In this document: positions 1 to 8,814 of the stretch, piece after piece
Layout of the letters: the number at the start of each line of letters is the position of its first letter
How positions within the stretch are numbered: the first letter of the stretch is position 1
IMG/VR virus record: IMGVR_UViG_3300042475_001147
Span: 1-63,767 of that record
Length of the DNA stretch: 63,767 nucleotides
Source of the DNA: a virus
Strand: one strand, 5' to 3'
Position numbers and translations under genes: made by a program
Notes under the pieces: generated by a model
The model's database searches: none
What the model was told of the DNA's origin: nothing
What the model saw: only the letters and a program-made list of their open reading frames with translations

Positions 1-202
1 CAACTCGCCAGAGAACGCCAACTGGGGGTCTTACCAATACGTAAGCCTCCAAGATATCGTCAAGAACTTTCAATTGATGTACGCCGGCAATCACTCGTTG
101 GTGAACAATGAGGAGCGCTACAAGATTCTGTTCCATGCCAAGCGCGCGGTACAGGAGTTAAACTACGATGCGTTCAAGGAAATCAAAGTCCTTGAGTTGA
201 CC
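1..202. repeat. Terminal direct repeat, left copy
   Basis: The first 202 bases recur as the last 202 bases of the window (63566-63767) with three substitutions, at positions 128, 133 and 160. All three are synonymous in the gene that spans the junction. This shows that the sequence closes on itself, either as an assembled circular map or as a terminally redundant molecule. Confidence 0.95.
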
Positions 203-883
203 GTAGGTAGCAACCTCAGATACATTCTCCCAAGCGACTACGTCAATTGGGTTCGTATCTCTTTATACCAAGACGGGTATCTGTTGCCAATGACCGAGAA
301 CGTGCAGATTCTTTCTTCACGCGCTTACTTGCAGGACAACCAAGCCAACATCTTGTTCGATCAGAACGGGAATATCCTTCAACCACAGAACTCTCACATC
401 GATACCACAAGATTGAACGGCACCAAGAAGAACATCTACATGAATCCGGGTGGGATGTTTGACGGCCAAGAAGGTTGGAACATTGATGGGCAGTGGTATT
501 TTGAATACGGACTTGGTGAGCGTTATGGTCTTAACACAGAGACCGCCAACGTCAACCCAACCTTTGCCATCGACAAGAAGGCGGGCGTAATCAACTTCAA
601 CTCTGACATGATCGACAGATTGTGCATCCTTGAGTACGTATCAGATGGTATGGAGGGTGGCGATGACTCGTTGATCACGGTGAATAAATTGTTCGAGAAG
701 TACGTGTATGCGTACATCCAGTACGAAATACTCAACTCAAAGTTGGGCGTACAGGAATACATCGTGGCTAGAGCAAGAAAAGAAAAGGCTGCACTTTTGA
801 GAAATGCGAAGATTAGATTGAGCAATATACACCCCGGAAGATTATTGATGAGTCTCCGTGGCATGGATAAGTGGATAAAGTAA
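1..883 (+). CDS. Head-to-tail ring/adaptor protein, 3' part (gene crosses contig join)
   Basis: This is the downstream part of a gene that begins with ATG at 63525; across the join it encodes about 307 residues. The N-terminus (starting MAYLSEYQYYENDGN) and the segment RYKILFHAKRAVQELNYDAF are typical of connector or tail-stabilisation proteins in Bacteroidota podoviruses and crAss-like phages (recognition by memory, no search run). It lies between another connector-like gene (62566-63519) and the giant muzzle gene, where ring proteins under the portal are expected. It stops one base before the next ATG. Its exact ring number is unknown. Confidence 0.8.
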   Translation, partial: NSPENANWGSYQYVSLQDIVKNFQLMYAGNHSLVNNEERYKILFHAKRAVQELNYDAFKEIKVLELTVGSNLRYILPSDYVNWVRISLYQDGYLLPMTENVQILSSRAYLQDNQANILFDQNGNILQPQNSHIDTTRLNGTKKNIYMNPGGMFDGQEGWNIDGQWYFEYGLGERYGLNTETANVNPTFAIDKKAGVINFNSDMIDRLCILEYVSDGMEGGDDSLITVNKLFEKYVYAYIQYEILNSKLGVQEYIVARARKEKAALLRNAKIRLSNIHPGRLLMSLRGMDKWIK

Positions 884-884
884 C

Positions 885-3800
885 ATGGCCAATATAACAA
901 GAAACTTCATAGCAGGTAAGATGAATAAGTCTCTCGATGAGAGATTGGTTCCTGATGGTCAATACATTGACGCGATGAACATCCGCATGGGTTCTACCGA
1001 GAACGCGGAGATAGGCGTCATCGAGAACACCAAAGGGAATGAGTCGCTTACCGCGCTGACATATATCAATGGTACCGCTTTGAGTAACGATGCTAAGTGC
1101 ATTGGTGCTTTTGAGGACGGGGAGGCAGAGACCATCTATTGGTTTGTACATGACCCCAACTTCCCCATCGGGGCTACCGGCAAATTGGATATGATTGTTT
1201 CGTTCAATGTGCTTACGGGCATATTGACTTACCACGTTGTCAGTATCGACGATGGTGGTGGTGTCAATACCACATTGAATTTTAACCCATTGTACTTAAT
1301 CAATGCGATTAACTTGGTGAAGTCGGGGACTGTGAGCGAGAACTTGTTGTTCTTTACTGACGATTACAACCCACCGAGATCAATCAATACCACTCGTACC
1401 TACACAGTTCCCATCGGTAACACTGATCAGTTCTCTGCGGAGTCTATTTTGGTGATTAAGCAACCGCCAATTGCTGCGCCTACATTGCAGATGTTATCGA
1501 CTTCTGGCCAAGAGAACTACATGGAGACGAGGTTCTTGTGTTTCGCATACCGCTATCGCTATGCAGACAACGAGTATTCCGCAACATCTCAGTTCTCTGA
1601 GCCTGCGTTTGTACCGAATGCATTCCAATTCAGTGTTGATAGTTACTTGAACGAGGGCATGGTGAACGCAGCCAACGCTGTGAATATCACCTACAACTCT
1701 GGCGACGAATTGGTTATTGGCATCGACTTACTATTCAAAGAAGCCGGCACAAACATCATCAAGGTAATTGAGAAGTTGGACAAGGCTACTCTTGGCATCG
1801 TGAACAACGCTAGTGTTACGTACCAATTCAGTAACAGCAAGATATTCACTATCTTACCGGAGTCTGAGATTCTAAGACTGTACGACAACGTCCCATTGCA
1901 AGCGAAAGCACAGACATTGATGGGTAACCGATTGATGTATGGCAACTACGTAGAGGGCTATGACTTGGTTGACGAGAACGCCAACCCTGTAATGTTCGAG
2001 TACACCATTGCTTTGGTTACTGAGGAGATTGGTACTACAGAGGTTACAGATAGCACAGCAAGTGGTAATTACAATATAAATAGCGCACAAACCATCGCTG
2101 ATTCAGTAGTTGAGATTGATTTAGACGGAGTGAACTTAGTATCAGGTGCATCATTGTCGCTTGACATTACATTCACCCACGCTACATTTACCGGCAGTAC
2201 GCCATTCCCTAGTGAAACCACTGACAACATCTCGTTGAACTTCACGTTCTTCTTGAACCAAGACTACTCATCGGTGTACGCACTGGCTAGTAGCACTGAG
2301 TTTCAAGATGCAATAGGAACAGCGGCCAACATACAAACTGTAGCCAACGCATGTACTGGTATCACATTTACTGATCAGTTCAACTGTGCAATTCCACAGA
2401 ACCTTGACTCTTTGACAAAGTTTCAGAGTGGTATCAGTGCTGTCAATCAACCAATTGGCATCATAACCACTACGTCAAGCACAGTGATTGGGCTTCAGTT
2501 GCCCGCTATGCGCTTCGTTGACAACGTGACCACTCCGACATTCAACGTGTATGAGTACTATGAGATAAACTTTGCAGAGGCAGTATACCAAGAGATTGCA
2601 ACGCCATCGAGTCTGCACAGTAACCGCGACTATGAGATTGGTATTGTGTACATGGATGAGTTTAACCGATCTAGCACTGCATTGGTAAGTCAGAACAACA
2701 CTGTGCATGTACCATGTGGATTTTCAAAGAACAAAAACTCTATCCAGGTAACAATCCCACCTGCGCAATTGCCACCATTTTGGGCGACTAGATATAAGTT
2801 TGTCATCAAGCCAAGCAATACCTTCTATGAGACCATTTACACATATATATTCTTTACTGACCCAGAATCAAACAACGTATACTTCTTGTTGGATGGTGAG
2901 AATGCTAAGAAGATTGAGCAAGGGGACAGATTGATTGTCAAGGCTGATAGCAGCGGGCCGACACAGAATTGTACCTATGCCACCGTGCTTGAGAAGGATT
3001 CAAAGGCCGCTGACTTCATTACCATCACTAGTCAATTGGACCCTAACGTAGAGATTTCTGTGCCTGCCGGTGTGTACATGAAGATAAATCCAAACAGTTT
3101 CAATATCATCAACGATGAATTGGCTGTTATCGCCCCCGGTACTATAACAGTGTTTACAGATATTGTTGGGGTATATCCCGTATTGCAATATCCGATGAAC
3201 AGGTTGGATTCCGTTACAGGAGATTACGTGGATTACACAGTCCCTGCCGGTAGTCGTATCACAATGTCCCTAAAGTTCGAAAGAAAAGGGGTAAGGGATG
3301 GCCAAGGACGATGCGAGACTCGTACCTATATCCTTGATAAAACATTCGTAGCGTCTGCCAATTATGACAATATGATGGATTGGTGGAATGGAGACAACAT
3401 TGGCAACGCCATCCAAGATGGATACGCATATGCCGGTGGTGGTAACTGTACTCCCGAACTGGAATACATACCAACCATGTCAACCACTGGTTCACCTTCA
3501 CAGTATTCTCTTTGCACAAACTATATTCAGTGGTATAGAGACATATCAAATAATGCATTGATATTAACTATGATTGGTACCGAAAGATGTTCCGGTGCTG
3601 GCCAAAAAGAAGACAGACGTTCTTCAATTACTGCAAACATTCAAGTATTTCGTGCTGAGAACTTGATCATATTCGAAACCGAACCAACCGAGGCATTGCC
3701 CGATGTGTTCTTCGAGAACAATTTGTCGTTGCCGATTACCGGTGGTTTCCATATAGGTAACGTACAAAATCAAACAGCGTCACAGCCTGCATTGGTTGAC

Positions 3801-5300
3801 ACCGAGTTCTTTAATTGCTACTCATTTGGCAATGGAGCGGAGAGTTACAAGGTCAGGGATTCTATTGTTGGTAAATACTTTACGCTCGGAAACAGGGTGA
3901 CAGTTACATCTTCTGAGGACTACAGAAGGATTGATCGCTTCGCTGATATCACATACAGTGGTGTTTACTACGACGAGACCAACGTAAACAGACTGAACGA
4001 ATTCAACCTTGGCTTGCAAAACTTCAAGCAATGCGAGGATTCATTTGGCCCCATTCAGAGAATGGACGCCCGTGAAACGGATGTGTTGGTATTGCAAGAG
4101 GACAAAATATCCTATGTGCTTGCAGGCAAGAACATTCTTTCTGACGCTGGCGTTGGTAGTTCTATCGCTGCCATCCCCGAAGTTCTTGGAACTCAGATAG
4201 CGCGCACCGAGAAGTACGGCATCAGTTTCAACCCCGAGAGTTATGTTCACTGGGGCTACAACAGATTCTTCACCGACGTTAAGCGCGGTGCGGTGATTCA
4301 GTTGTCGGGAAGTATGTACAGCCAAGACCAACTATCTGTGGTTTCAGAGATGGGCATGCGTACTTGGTTTAGAAGTACATTTATCGACTTCTTCGCTACT
4401 CAGAAACTTGGAGGATGGGACCCATACATGAACGAATATGTATTGGTTATCAACGACACTGAGATACCACAGCCCCCACAGTGCGTGTCTTGTGGTCTTC
4501 AGCAGACATTCACATTGAATGATGAGTCATTTCAATACTGCGTTGACCTCAGCCCATTCGTTGGTGATGTGAACATCGACTACACCGTAATCTCAATCAC
4601 CCCTGGCGATACCTTCGAGGTGTCGGCAGTGTACGATGGTACCACCTACACCACAGGCCCAGAGTCTACAAGCGGCACATTGACTTTCAGCAAGGACATC
4701 AACAACGTAAACCTAGCAGACATTACTGTTACCGCCAATGGCACAGTGGTATTGGCTGTATTGGTTAACTGTCCAAACCAAGAGTTGATGACCGTGATTC
4801 AAGTTGTTGTCACCAACGATTATGATGCGGGTCAAACCAACCACGTACAATTCAGATACACTAGCGGAACGTACACATCACCAATTCAAACCACATTCGT
4901 GGAGTTTGTTTCGGGTAGCGCTACTCCATTGGTGTCATTGTATAGCGCAATCACAGGACCAAAAGGATTTGGTTCTATCCCTGTGGATGGTAGCGATGTG
5001 TACTTGATCTCTAACAAGATTGTACCCGATACATTTGACTTCGACGCAGCAAACGACTCGTTTAAGTACTACACATCGAACACGCTATATAACAACAATA
5101 CCGCAGACATTACCACATTGCTCGGATTGGCCAGCACCGCTACGCCAATCACACAATCAGGGAATGTATTCCAATCATTTTTCACGTCGGGCGTGTTGCA
5201 AGATTATCTATATTTGATCTGGGATTACAGATCATCTACAGCAACTGAGTTGTGTTACTCGAACATAGACATACAGGATGTTTGTTGTGGATGCTTATAA
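885..5300 (+). CDS. Tail muzzle / tail tubular protein (1471 aa)
   Basis: Very long beta-rich structural protein. The N-terminal motif NFIAGKMNKSLDERLVPDGQ and the early segment NIRMGSTENAEIGVIENTKG are hallmarks of a large tail protein in environmental Bacteroidota phages. Size and position after the ring protein match the muzzle of crAss-like virions, which forms the tail nozzle. No membrane segment is visible. The extreme C-terminus is cysteine-rich (ends DVCCGCL), a feature shared with the next gene, which ends VCGCP. The start is ATG one base after the previous stop. The muzzle assignment is inference from size, order and motif. Confidence 0.75.
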   Translation: MANITRNFIAGKMNKSLDERLVPDGQYIDAMNIRMGSTENAEIGVIENTKGNESLTALTYINGTALSNDAKCIGAFEDGEAETIYWFVHDPNFPIGATGKLDMIVSFNVLTGILTYHVVSIDDGGGVNTTLNFNPLYLINAINLVKSGTVSENLLFFTDDYNPPRSINTTRTYTVPIGNTDQFSAESILVIKQPPIAAPTLQMLSTSGQENYMETRFLCFAYRYRYADNEYSATSQFSEPAFVPNAFQFSVDSYLNEGMVNAANAVNITYNSGDELVIGIDLLFKEAGTNIIKVIEKLDKATLGIVNNASVTYQFSNSKIFTILPESEILRLYDNVPLQAKAQTLMGNRLMYGNYVEGYDLVDENANPVMFEYTIALVTEEIGTTEVTDSTASGNYNINSAQTIADSVVEIDLDGVNLVSGASLSLDITFTHATFTGSTPFPSETTDNISLNFTFFLNQDYSSVYALASSTEFQDAIGTAANIQTVANACTGITFTDQFNCAIPQNLDSLTKFQSGISAVNQPIGIITTTSSTVIGLQLPAMRFVDNVTTPTFNVYEYYEINFAEAVYQEIATPSSLHSNRDYEIGIVYMDEFNRSSTALVSQNNTVHVPCGFSKNKNSIQVTIPPAQLPPFWATRYKFVIKPSNTFYETIYTYIFFTDPESNNVYFLLDGENAKKIEQGDRLIVKADSSGPTQNCTYATVLEKDSKAADFITITSQLDPNVEISVPAGVYMKINPNSFNIINDELAVIAPGTITVFTDIVGVYPVLQYPMNRLDSVTGDYVDYTVPAGSRITMSLKFERKGVRDGQGRCETRTYILDKTFVASANYDNMMDWWNGDNIGNAIQDGYAYAGGGNCTPELEYIPTMSTTGSPSQYSLCTNYIQWYRDISNNALILTMIGTERCSGAGQKEDRRSSITANIQVFRAENLIIFETEPTEALPDVFFENNLSLPITGGFHIGNVQNQTASQPALVDTEFFNCYSFGNGAESYKVRDSIVGKYFTLGNRVTVTSSEDYRRIDRFADITYSGVYYDETNVNRLNEFNLGLQNFKQCEDSFGPIQRMDARETDVLVLQEDKISYVLAGKNILSDAGVGSSIAAIPEVLGTQIARTEKYGISFNPESYVHWGYNRFFTDVKRGAVIQLSGSMYSQDQLSVVSEMGMRTWFRSTFIDFFATQKLGGWDPYMNEYVLVINDTEIPQPPQCVSCGLQQTFTLNDESFQYCVDLSPFVGDVNIDYTVISITPGDTFEVSAVYDGTTYTTGPESTSGTLTFSKDINNVNLADITVTANGTVVLAVLVNCPNQELMTVIQVVVTNDYDAGQTNHVQFRYTSGTYTSPIQTTFVEFVSGSATPLVSLYSAITGPKGFGSIPVDGSDVYLISNKIVPDTFDFDAANDSFKYYTSNTLYNNNTADITTLLGLASTATPITQSGNVFQSFFTSGVLQDYLYLIWDYRSSTATELCYSNIDIQDVCCGCL

Positions 5301-5309
5301 TTAAAAAGA

Positions 5310-6614
5310 ATGGCTACTAGTTCAACATATTACCTCAACGCCCCATCACTAGGATCAGCAACGGCTGTATTCACAGATGCCGCCATGACCACCTGCGCCC
5401 CCGACGGATTCTATTCGGACGGGGTGATTGTCAGAGAGTTGGTCAGTTGTGCGTTTCTACCACAACAAACATGTCCATCATGCGTGGAGCCATGTCCTGT
5501 TACCACCCTAACTAGTAGTGGCCAAGGATACTTCATTATCGATGTAGACACAGGTGCAGGAACTGGCGCTATTGAGATTACTTTTAATCCAGGCAACGGG
5601 CCATTTGGTCTCATAGGTGTGTACGATGGCAACATATACACATGGGTGAGTTCAGAGAACTTTGGATACTTGGCTTCGGGATCTCCCGCAGAACCGGTAT
5701 ATTTAGGAGACTTTCCTTTTAACTGTGGTATTGTACCCAACAGCCCACACAGCGTAGCAAAGTTTAGATGGGATGGGGCTACAGGCTTCGTTCCATTGAC
5801 AGGCTTAGAGATTGTTTCTGTGATTAATTCACAGGTTCAGTTAACATCTGGAGTACCCGGAGTTTGTCACATGGTGATACCAAAACTAAATGCTACACCA
5901 ACGGATTTAAGATTAATTGTCATATCTCTATGCGCGGCGGCTGCGTCTTTTACAATCAGTGCGACATGCCCAACATCGCTTCCAGTATTTGATAGCAGTG
6001 GTGTTAATGGTAATTCTAATAGTGCATGTTCTGATGCAGTAGACCAAAACTACTACGTTCACCATGTAAATGGATCGGCTGGAACATTGGGTTTGTACGA
6101 CATGGTATTCTTCGATGTCAATGGACAGTTCGCATTGACTGATGGATACTACCACGCTCCGACAGCATGCCCATCACCATACACTTGGTTCAGAGTCGTT
6201 AATGGTGTAATTGTTTTGTTTGGAACTTGCGTATATGGTAGCAATTATACATTGCAAGACTGTGCCACAGGAGATATAGTTGTGGCTACATATGTAGGAT
6301 CAACTATCCCATTAGGGTCTATCGTTTCGGTTGGTTCTAGCAACTGTTGTTGGTCTGTTGTTGGATACACAAGCGAGACTGCTACTGTGACAATCATATC
6401 TGTCCCTCCGGGAGTAACATGTGAAGATTGTTGTGCAACATTTAGCGGAACCAACACCACAGACATCATCTTACAGGTTGACTACACCGATTGTAGCGAT
6501 GTCGCACAGAGTGCCGACGTTAACCCCGGTGACACCTTGGTTATCTGCGCAAAAATCGGAAGCATTATCTCTCCTGGTATGACCTTTACAGCCACCGTAT
6601 GCGGATGCCCATAA
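5310..6614 (+). CDS. Cysteine-containing tail structural protein (434 aa)
   Basis: Predicted beta-rich virion protein with many Gly, Ser, Thr and Cys residues. The N-terminus (YYLNAPSLGSATAVF and the CAPDGFYSDG motif around residue 30) recalls a family found beside the muzzle in Flavobacterium-type phages. Cys pairs occur near residues 50-60 (TCPSC, EPCP) and at the end (DCCATF, VCGCP), suggesting metal-binding or disulphide-stabilised modules. It starts 10 bases after the muzzle gene and is co-oriented with the tail genes. A receptor-facing or tail-tip role is possible but unproven. Confidence 0.6.
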   Translation: MATSSTYYLNAPSLGSATAVFTDAAMTTCAPDGFYSDGVIVRELVSCAFLPQQTCPSCVEPCPVTTLTSSGQGYFIIDVDTGAGTGAIEITFNPGNGPFGLIGVYDGNIYTWVSSENFGYLASGSPAEPVYLGDFPFNCGIVPNSPHSVAKFRWDGATGFVPLTGLEIVSVINSQVQLTSGVPGVCHMVIPKLNATPTDLRLIVISLCAAAASFTISATCPTSLPVFDSSGVNGNSNSACSDAVDQNYYVHHVNGSAGTLGLYDMVFFDVNGQFALTDGYYHAPTACPSPYTWFRVVNGVIVLFGTCVYGSNYTLQDCATGDIVVATYVGSTIPLGSIVSVGSSNCCWSVVGYTSETATVTIISVPPGVTCEDCCATFSGTNTTDIILQVDYTDCSDVAQSADVNPGDTLVICAKIGSIISPGMTFTATVCGCP

Positions 6615-6624
6615 TTAAATAGCA

Positions 6625-7419
6625 ATGTCAAACTATACACTAACATATAGCCCTAGCGCAGAAGGATGGGTATCGTTCTACTCATACAATCCCGATCTAA
6701 TGATCGGGATGAACAACTACTTCTACACCTTCAAACAAGGGAACCTATACAGGCATAACACCAACGCACAGAGAAACACATTCTACGGGGCATACACGCC
6801 ATCAACTGTGACAAGTGTGTTCAATGACTCACCGTTGGTAAACAAGTTGTTTAAAACGCTAAATATCGAGGGCGACGACACGTGGGCCGCAGTGATGAAC
6901 ACTGACTTGCAGACTGGTGGTTTCATTCAAGCCAACTACTTCGAGAAGAAAGAGCAAGCGTACTTTGCATTCATCAGGAACTCTGGGACTATCCCAGCCA
7001 ATGCGTCTCAGTACCCATTGCGTTCAGTGAATGGTATCGGACGTAGCACGAGCATCGTATCCACCGTGCCATCAGCGGTAGTGGTGAACTACTCGGTGGC
7101 TATCGGTAGCATCATCTCAGTGGGCGATTACCTGTACTACTCATTGCCTCCAACGTACGGCACGCCAATTCTTTTTGGTGAGGTGACTGATATCAATGTG
7201 GATTTGAAGAATGGAATAAACCAATTGATTGTGGACACGACCGTCGTGGGTGGTGGTATCCCTTTGATCCAAGACCCGTACACAATGTACATCAAGAACT
7301 CAATTGCGGAGTCTCATGGATTGCTTGGACACTACTGCGTATTCACTCTGACCAACACCAATACCAACAAGATAGAGTTGTTTACACTCGAGTCTGAGGT
7401 GATGAAAAGTTATCCTTAA
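6625..7419 (+). CDS. Tail-associated structural protein (264 aa)
   Basis: Predicted virion protein whose N-terminus (GWVSFYSYNPDLMIGMNNYF) is a recurrent signature in environmental Bacteroidota phage tail modules. It is aromatic-rich, beta-rich and lacks membrane segments. It lies 10 bases downstream of the preceding structural gene and is the last of the muzzle-proximal group; a possible promoter follows it. I assign it to the tail from neighbourhood and recall; no enzymatic motif is visible. Confidence 0.6.
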   Translation: MSNYTLTYSPSAEGWVSFYSYNPDLMIGMNNYFYTFKQGNLYRHNTNAQRNTFYGAYTPSTVTSVFNDSPLVNKLFKTLNIEGDDTWAAVMNTDLQTGGFIQANYFEKKEQAYFAFIRNSGTIPANASQYPLRSVNGIGRSTSIVSTVPSAVVVNYSVAIGSIISVGDYLYYSLPPTYGTPILFGEVTDINVDLKNGINQLIVDTTVVGGGIPLIQDPYTMYIKNSIAESHGLLGHYCVFTLTNTNTNKIELFTLESEVMKSYP

Positions 7420-7427
7420 AAAAATAA

Positions 7428-7435
7428 TATCTTTG
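7428..7435 (+). promoter_or_regulatory. Bacteroidota -7 element TATCTTTG
   Basis: TATCTTTG matches the TAnnTTTG consensus and ends 7 bases before the ATG at 7443, so the transcript would be nearly leaderless. No good TTTG lies 19-20 bases upstream, so this is weaker than the groEL promoter. Confidence 0.4.
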
Positions 7436-7442
7436 TATACAT

Positions 7443-7853
7443 ATGGCGCTCCATGCAAGGCTACTAACTCCTACAGATTACGATACCATTTTAGTACAAT
7501 GGTGGAGCGATTGGGGTTGGACAGCACCTGCTAGAGACTTTCTTCCCGAGGGTGGATTGAGTGGCGTGATGGTATTGGATGAAGACACACCCGTGTGTGC
7601 CGGATTCTTTTATACCACCAACTCAAAGGCTGCTTGGGTAGACTGGATCATATCAAACAAAGAGTACAAAAAGAAGCCACAGAGGAAAGAGGCAATTGCG
7701 TTGTTGATTGAGATATTGACAGCGACCTGCAAGAACCTTGGCTTCAGTTATGTATATGCATTGATCAAGCATCCCTCATTGGTCAATGTTTACAAGTCAG
7801 CAGGATACATAGAGGGCGATAGTTACAACAAAGAAATGATCATCAAATTATAA
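7443..7853 (+). CDS. GNAT-like acetyltransferase (136 aa)
   Basis: Compact alpha/beta protein with the layout of a GCN5-related N-acetyltransferase: an N-terminal strand-helix unit, a central strand pair (VCAGFFYT, AAWVDWIISN), the helix KEAIALLIEILTATCKNLGF and a terminal YVYALIKHPSLVNVYKSAGY segment typical of the last beta-alpha unit. The usual Q/RxxGxG/A acetyl-CoA loop is degenerate (KKKPQRKEA at about 78-86). Such proteins are common in this place in Bacteroidota phage tail/internal-protein modules. The substrate is unknown; a structural use of the fold is possible. Confidence 0.6.
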   Translation: MALHARLLTPTDYDTILVQWWSDWGWTAPARDFLPEGGLSGVMVLDEDTPVCAGFFYTTNSKAAWVDWIISNKEYKKKPQRKEAIALLIEILTATCKNLGFSYVYALIKHPSLVNVYKSAGYIEGDSYNKEMIIKL

Positions 7854-7857
7854 AGTC

Positions 7858-8814
7858 ATGGCAGCAACAACAGCAGCAGTAGTAGGAGCAGGTACAGCAT
7901 TGGCCGGCTCATATATGTCCTTCAAGCAGGCGAGTCAGCAATCAAAAGCAGCGACCACCGCAAGAATAGAAGCAGAGAAAGCCATTCAAGAAGCCAAGAA
8001 ACGGGCCGAGCAGAATGTGTTCGAGGCATTGTCTCTCACCAAAGAACCATACGAAAGAGCAAGAGAAGCCGCGCTAGTAGCGGGCGCTCAAGCGATTGAG
8101 GCTGGACGCGAAAGCGAAAGAGGTGGAGCCGCAACAGCGGGCCGTGCTTTGATGGCACAGAACCTACAGCAGGGTCAGATTGCAGACATTCAAGCACAGG
8201 AGATGCAAGACTTGAACAAGTTGGTTGCAGGAGAAGAGTCAAGACTGAAAGACTTCGCCGCTAACATCAGCCTTGCAGAAGCAGCAGGTGCGCAACAAGC
8301 TATTAAAGATGCTGAGAAGTTAAGAGCGCAAGCAATGACGCAAGGGTTTCAAGGACTAGGTCAAGTTGCTAGCAGTGTAGGTCAAGCACTCCCTTTGTAT
8401 TACGAAGGTCAAGGCGCCAAGGCATATGACAAACTAGTAGGCCAAGCCACCACGGCAGGGATGAGTCAAGAACAAATTCAAAACCAACTAGCAGCGTTGG
8501 GTACATCTGATCCAAACTTTGCCAAGTTGTCGGGTGTTGGATACGCCGCTAAGTCAGTGGACGCTGATGGTAATCCTATCGCAAACGCAATGACTCCTCT
8601 TCAGTTCCAAGACTTCATGGTTCAGAACCCTGATATCACCAAGCAATTGATCAAGAAAAACATCTTTGCAAACACAGCGCCAGTAATGGATCAATCGGTG
8701 GCCCCGAACCCACCGACGGCACGACCAGCAGTTCCTTATCTTCCTTACAATTCAAAATCAAAGATGTTACCTCCGGATTTGATGTACGGCATTGACCCCT
8801 TTAGCATACAATAA
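7858..8814 (+). CDS. Internal virion protein, gp14-like position (318 aa)
   Basis: N-terminal Ala/Gly-rich hydrophobic stretch (AAVVGAGTALAGSYMSF, about residues 5-21) followed by a long Ala/Gln/Glu-rich coiled coil to about residue 165 and a Pro-rich C-terminus. This resembles small ejected core proteins of podoviruses that insert into the outer membrane. With the next two genes it forms a trio of rising size (318, 593, 2486 residues), paralleling T7 gp14-gp15-gp16 in order only. The next gene's ATG overlaps its stop (TAATGA). The role is inference. Confidence 0.6.
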   Translation: MAATTAAVVGAGTALAGSYMSFKQASQQSKAATTARIEAEKAIQEAKKRAEQNVFEALSLTKEPYERAREAALVAGAQAIEAGRESERGGAATAGRALMAQNLQQGQIADIQAQEMQDLNKLVAGEESRLKDFAANISLAEAAGAQQAIKDAEKLRAQAMTQGFQGLGQVASSVGQALPLYYEGQGAKAYDKLVGQATTAGMSQEQIQNQLAALGTSDPNFAKLSGVGYAAKSVDADGNPIANAMTPLQFQDFMVQNPDITKQLIKKNIFANTAPVMDQSVAPNPPTARPAVPYLPYNSKSKMLPPDLMYGIDPFSIQ

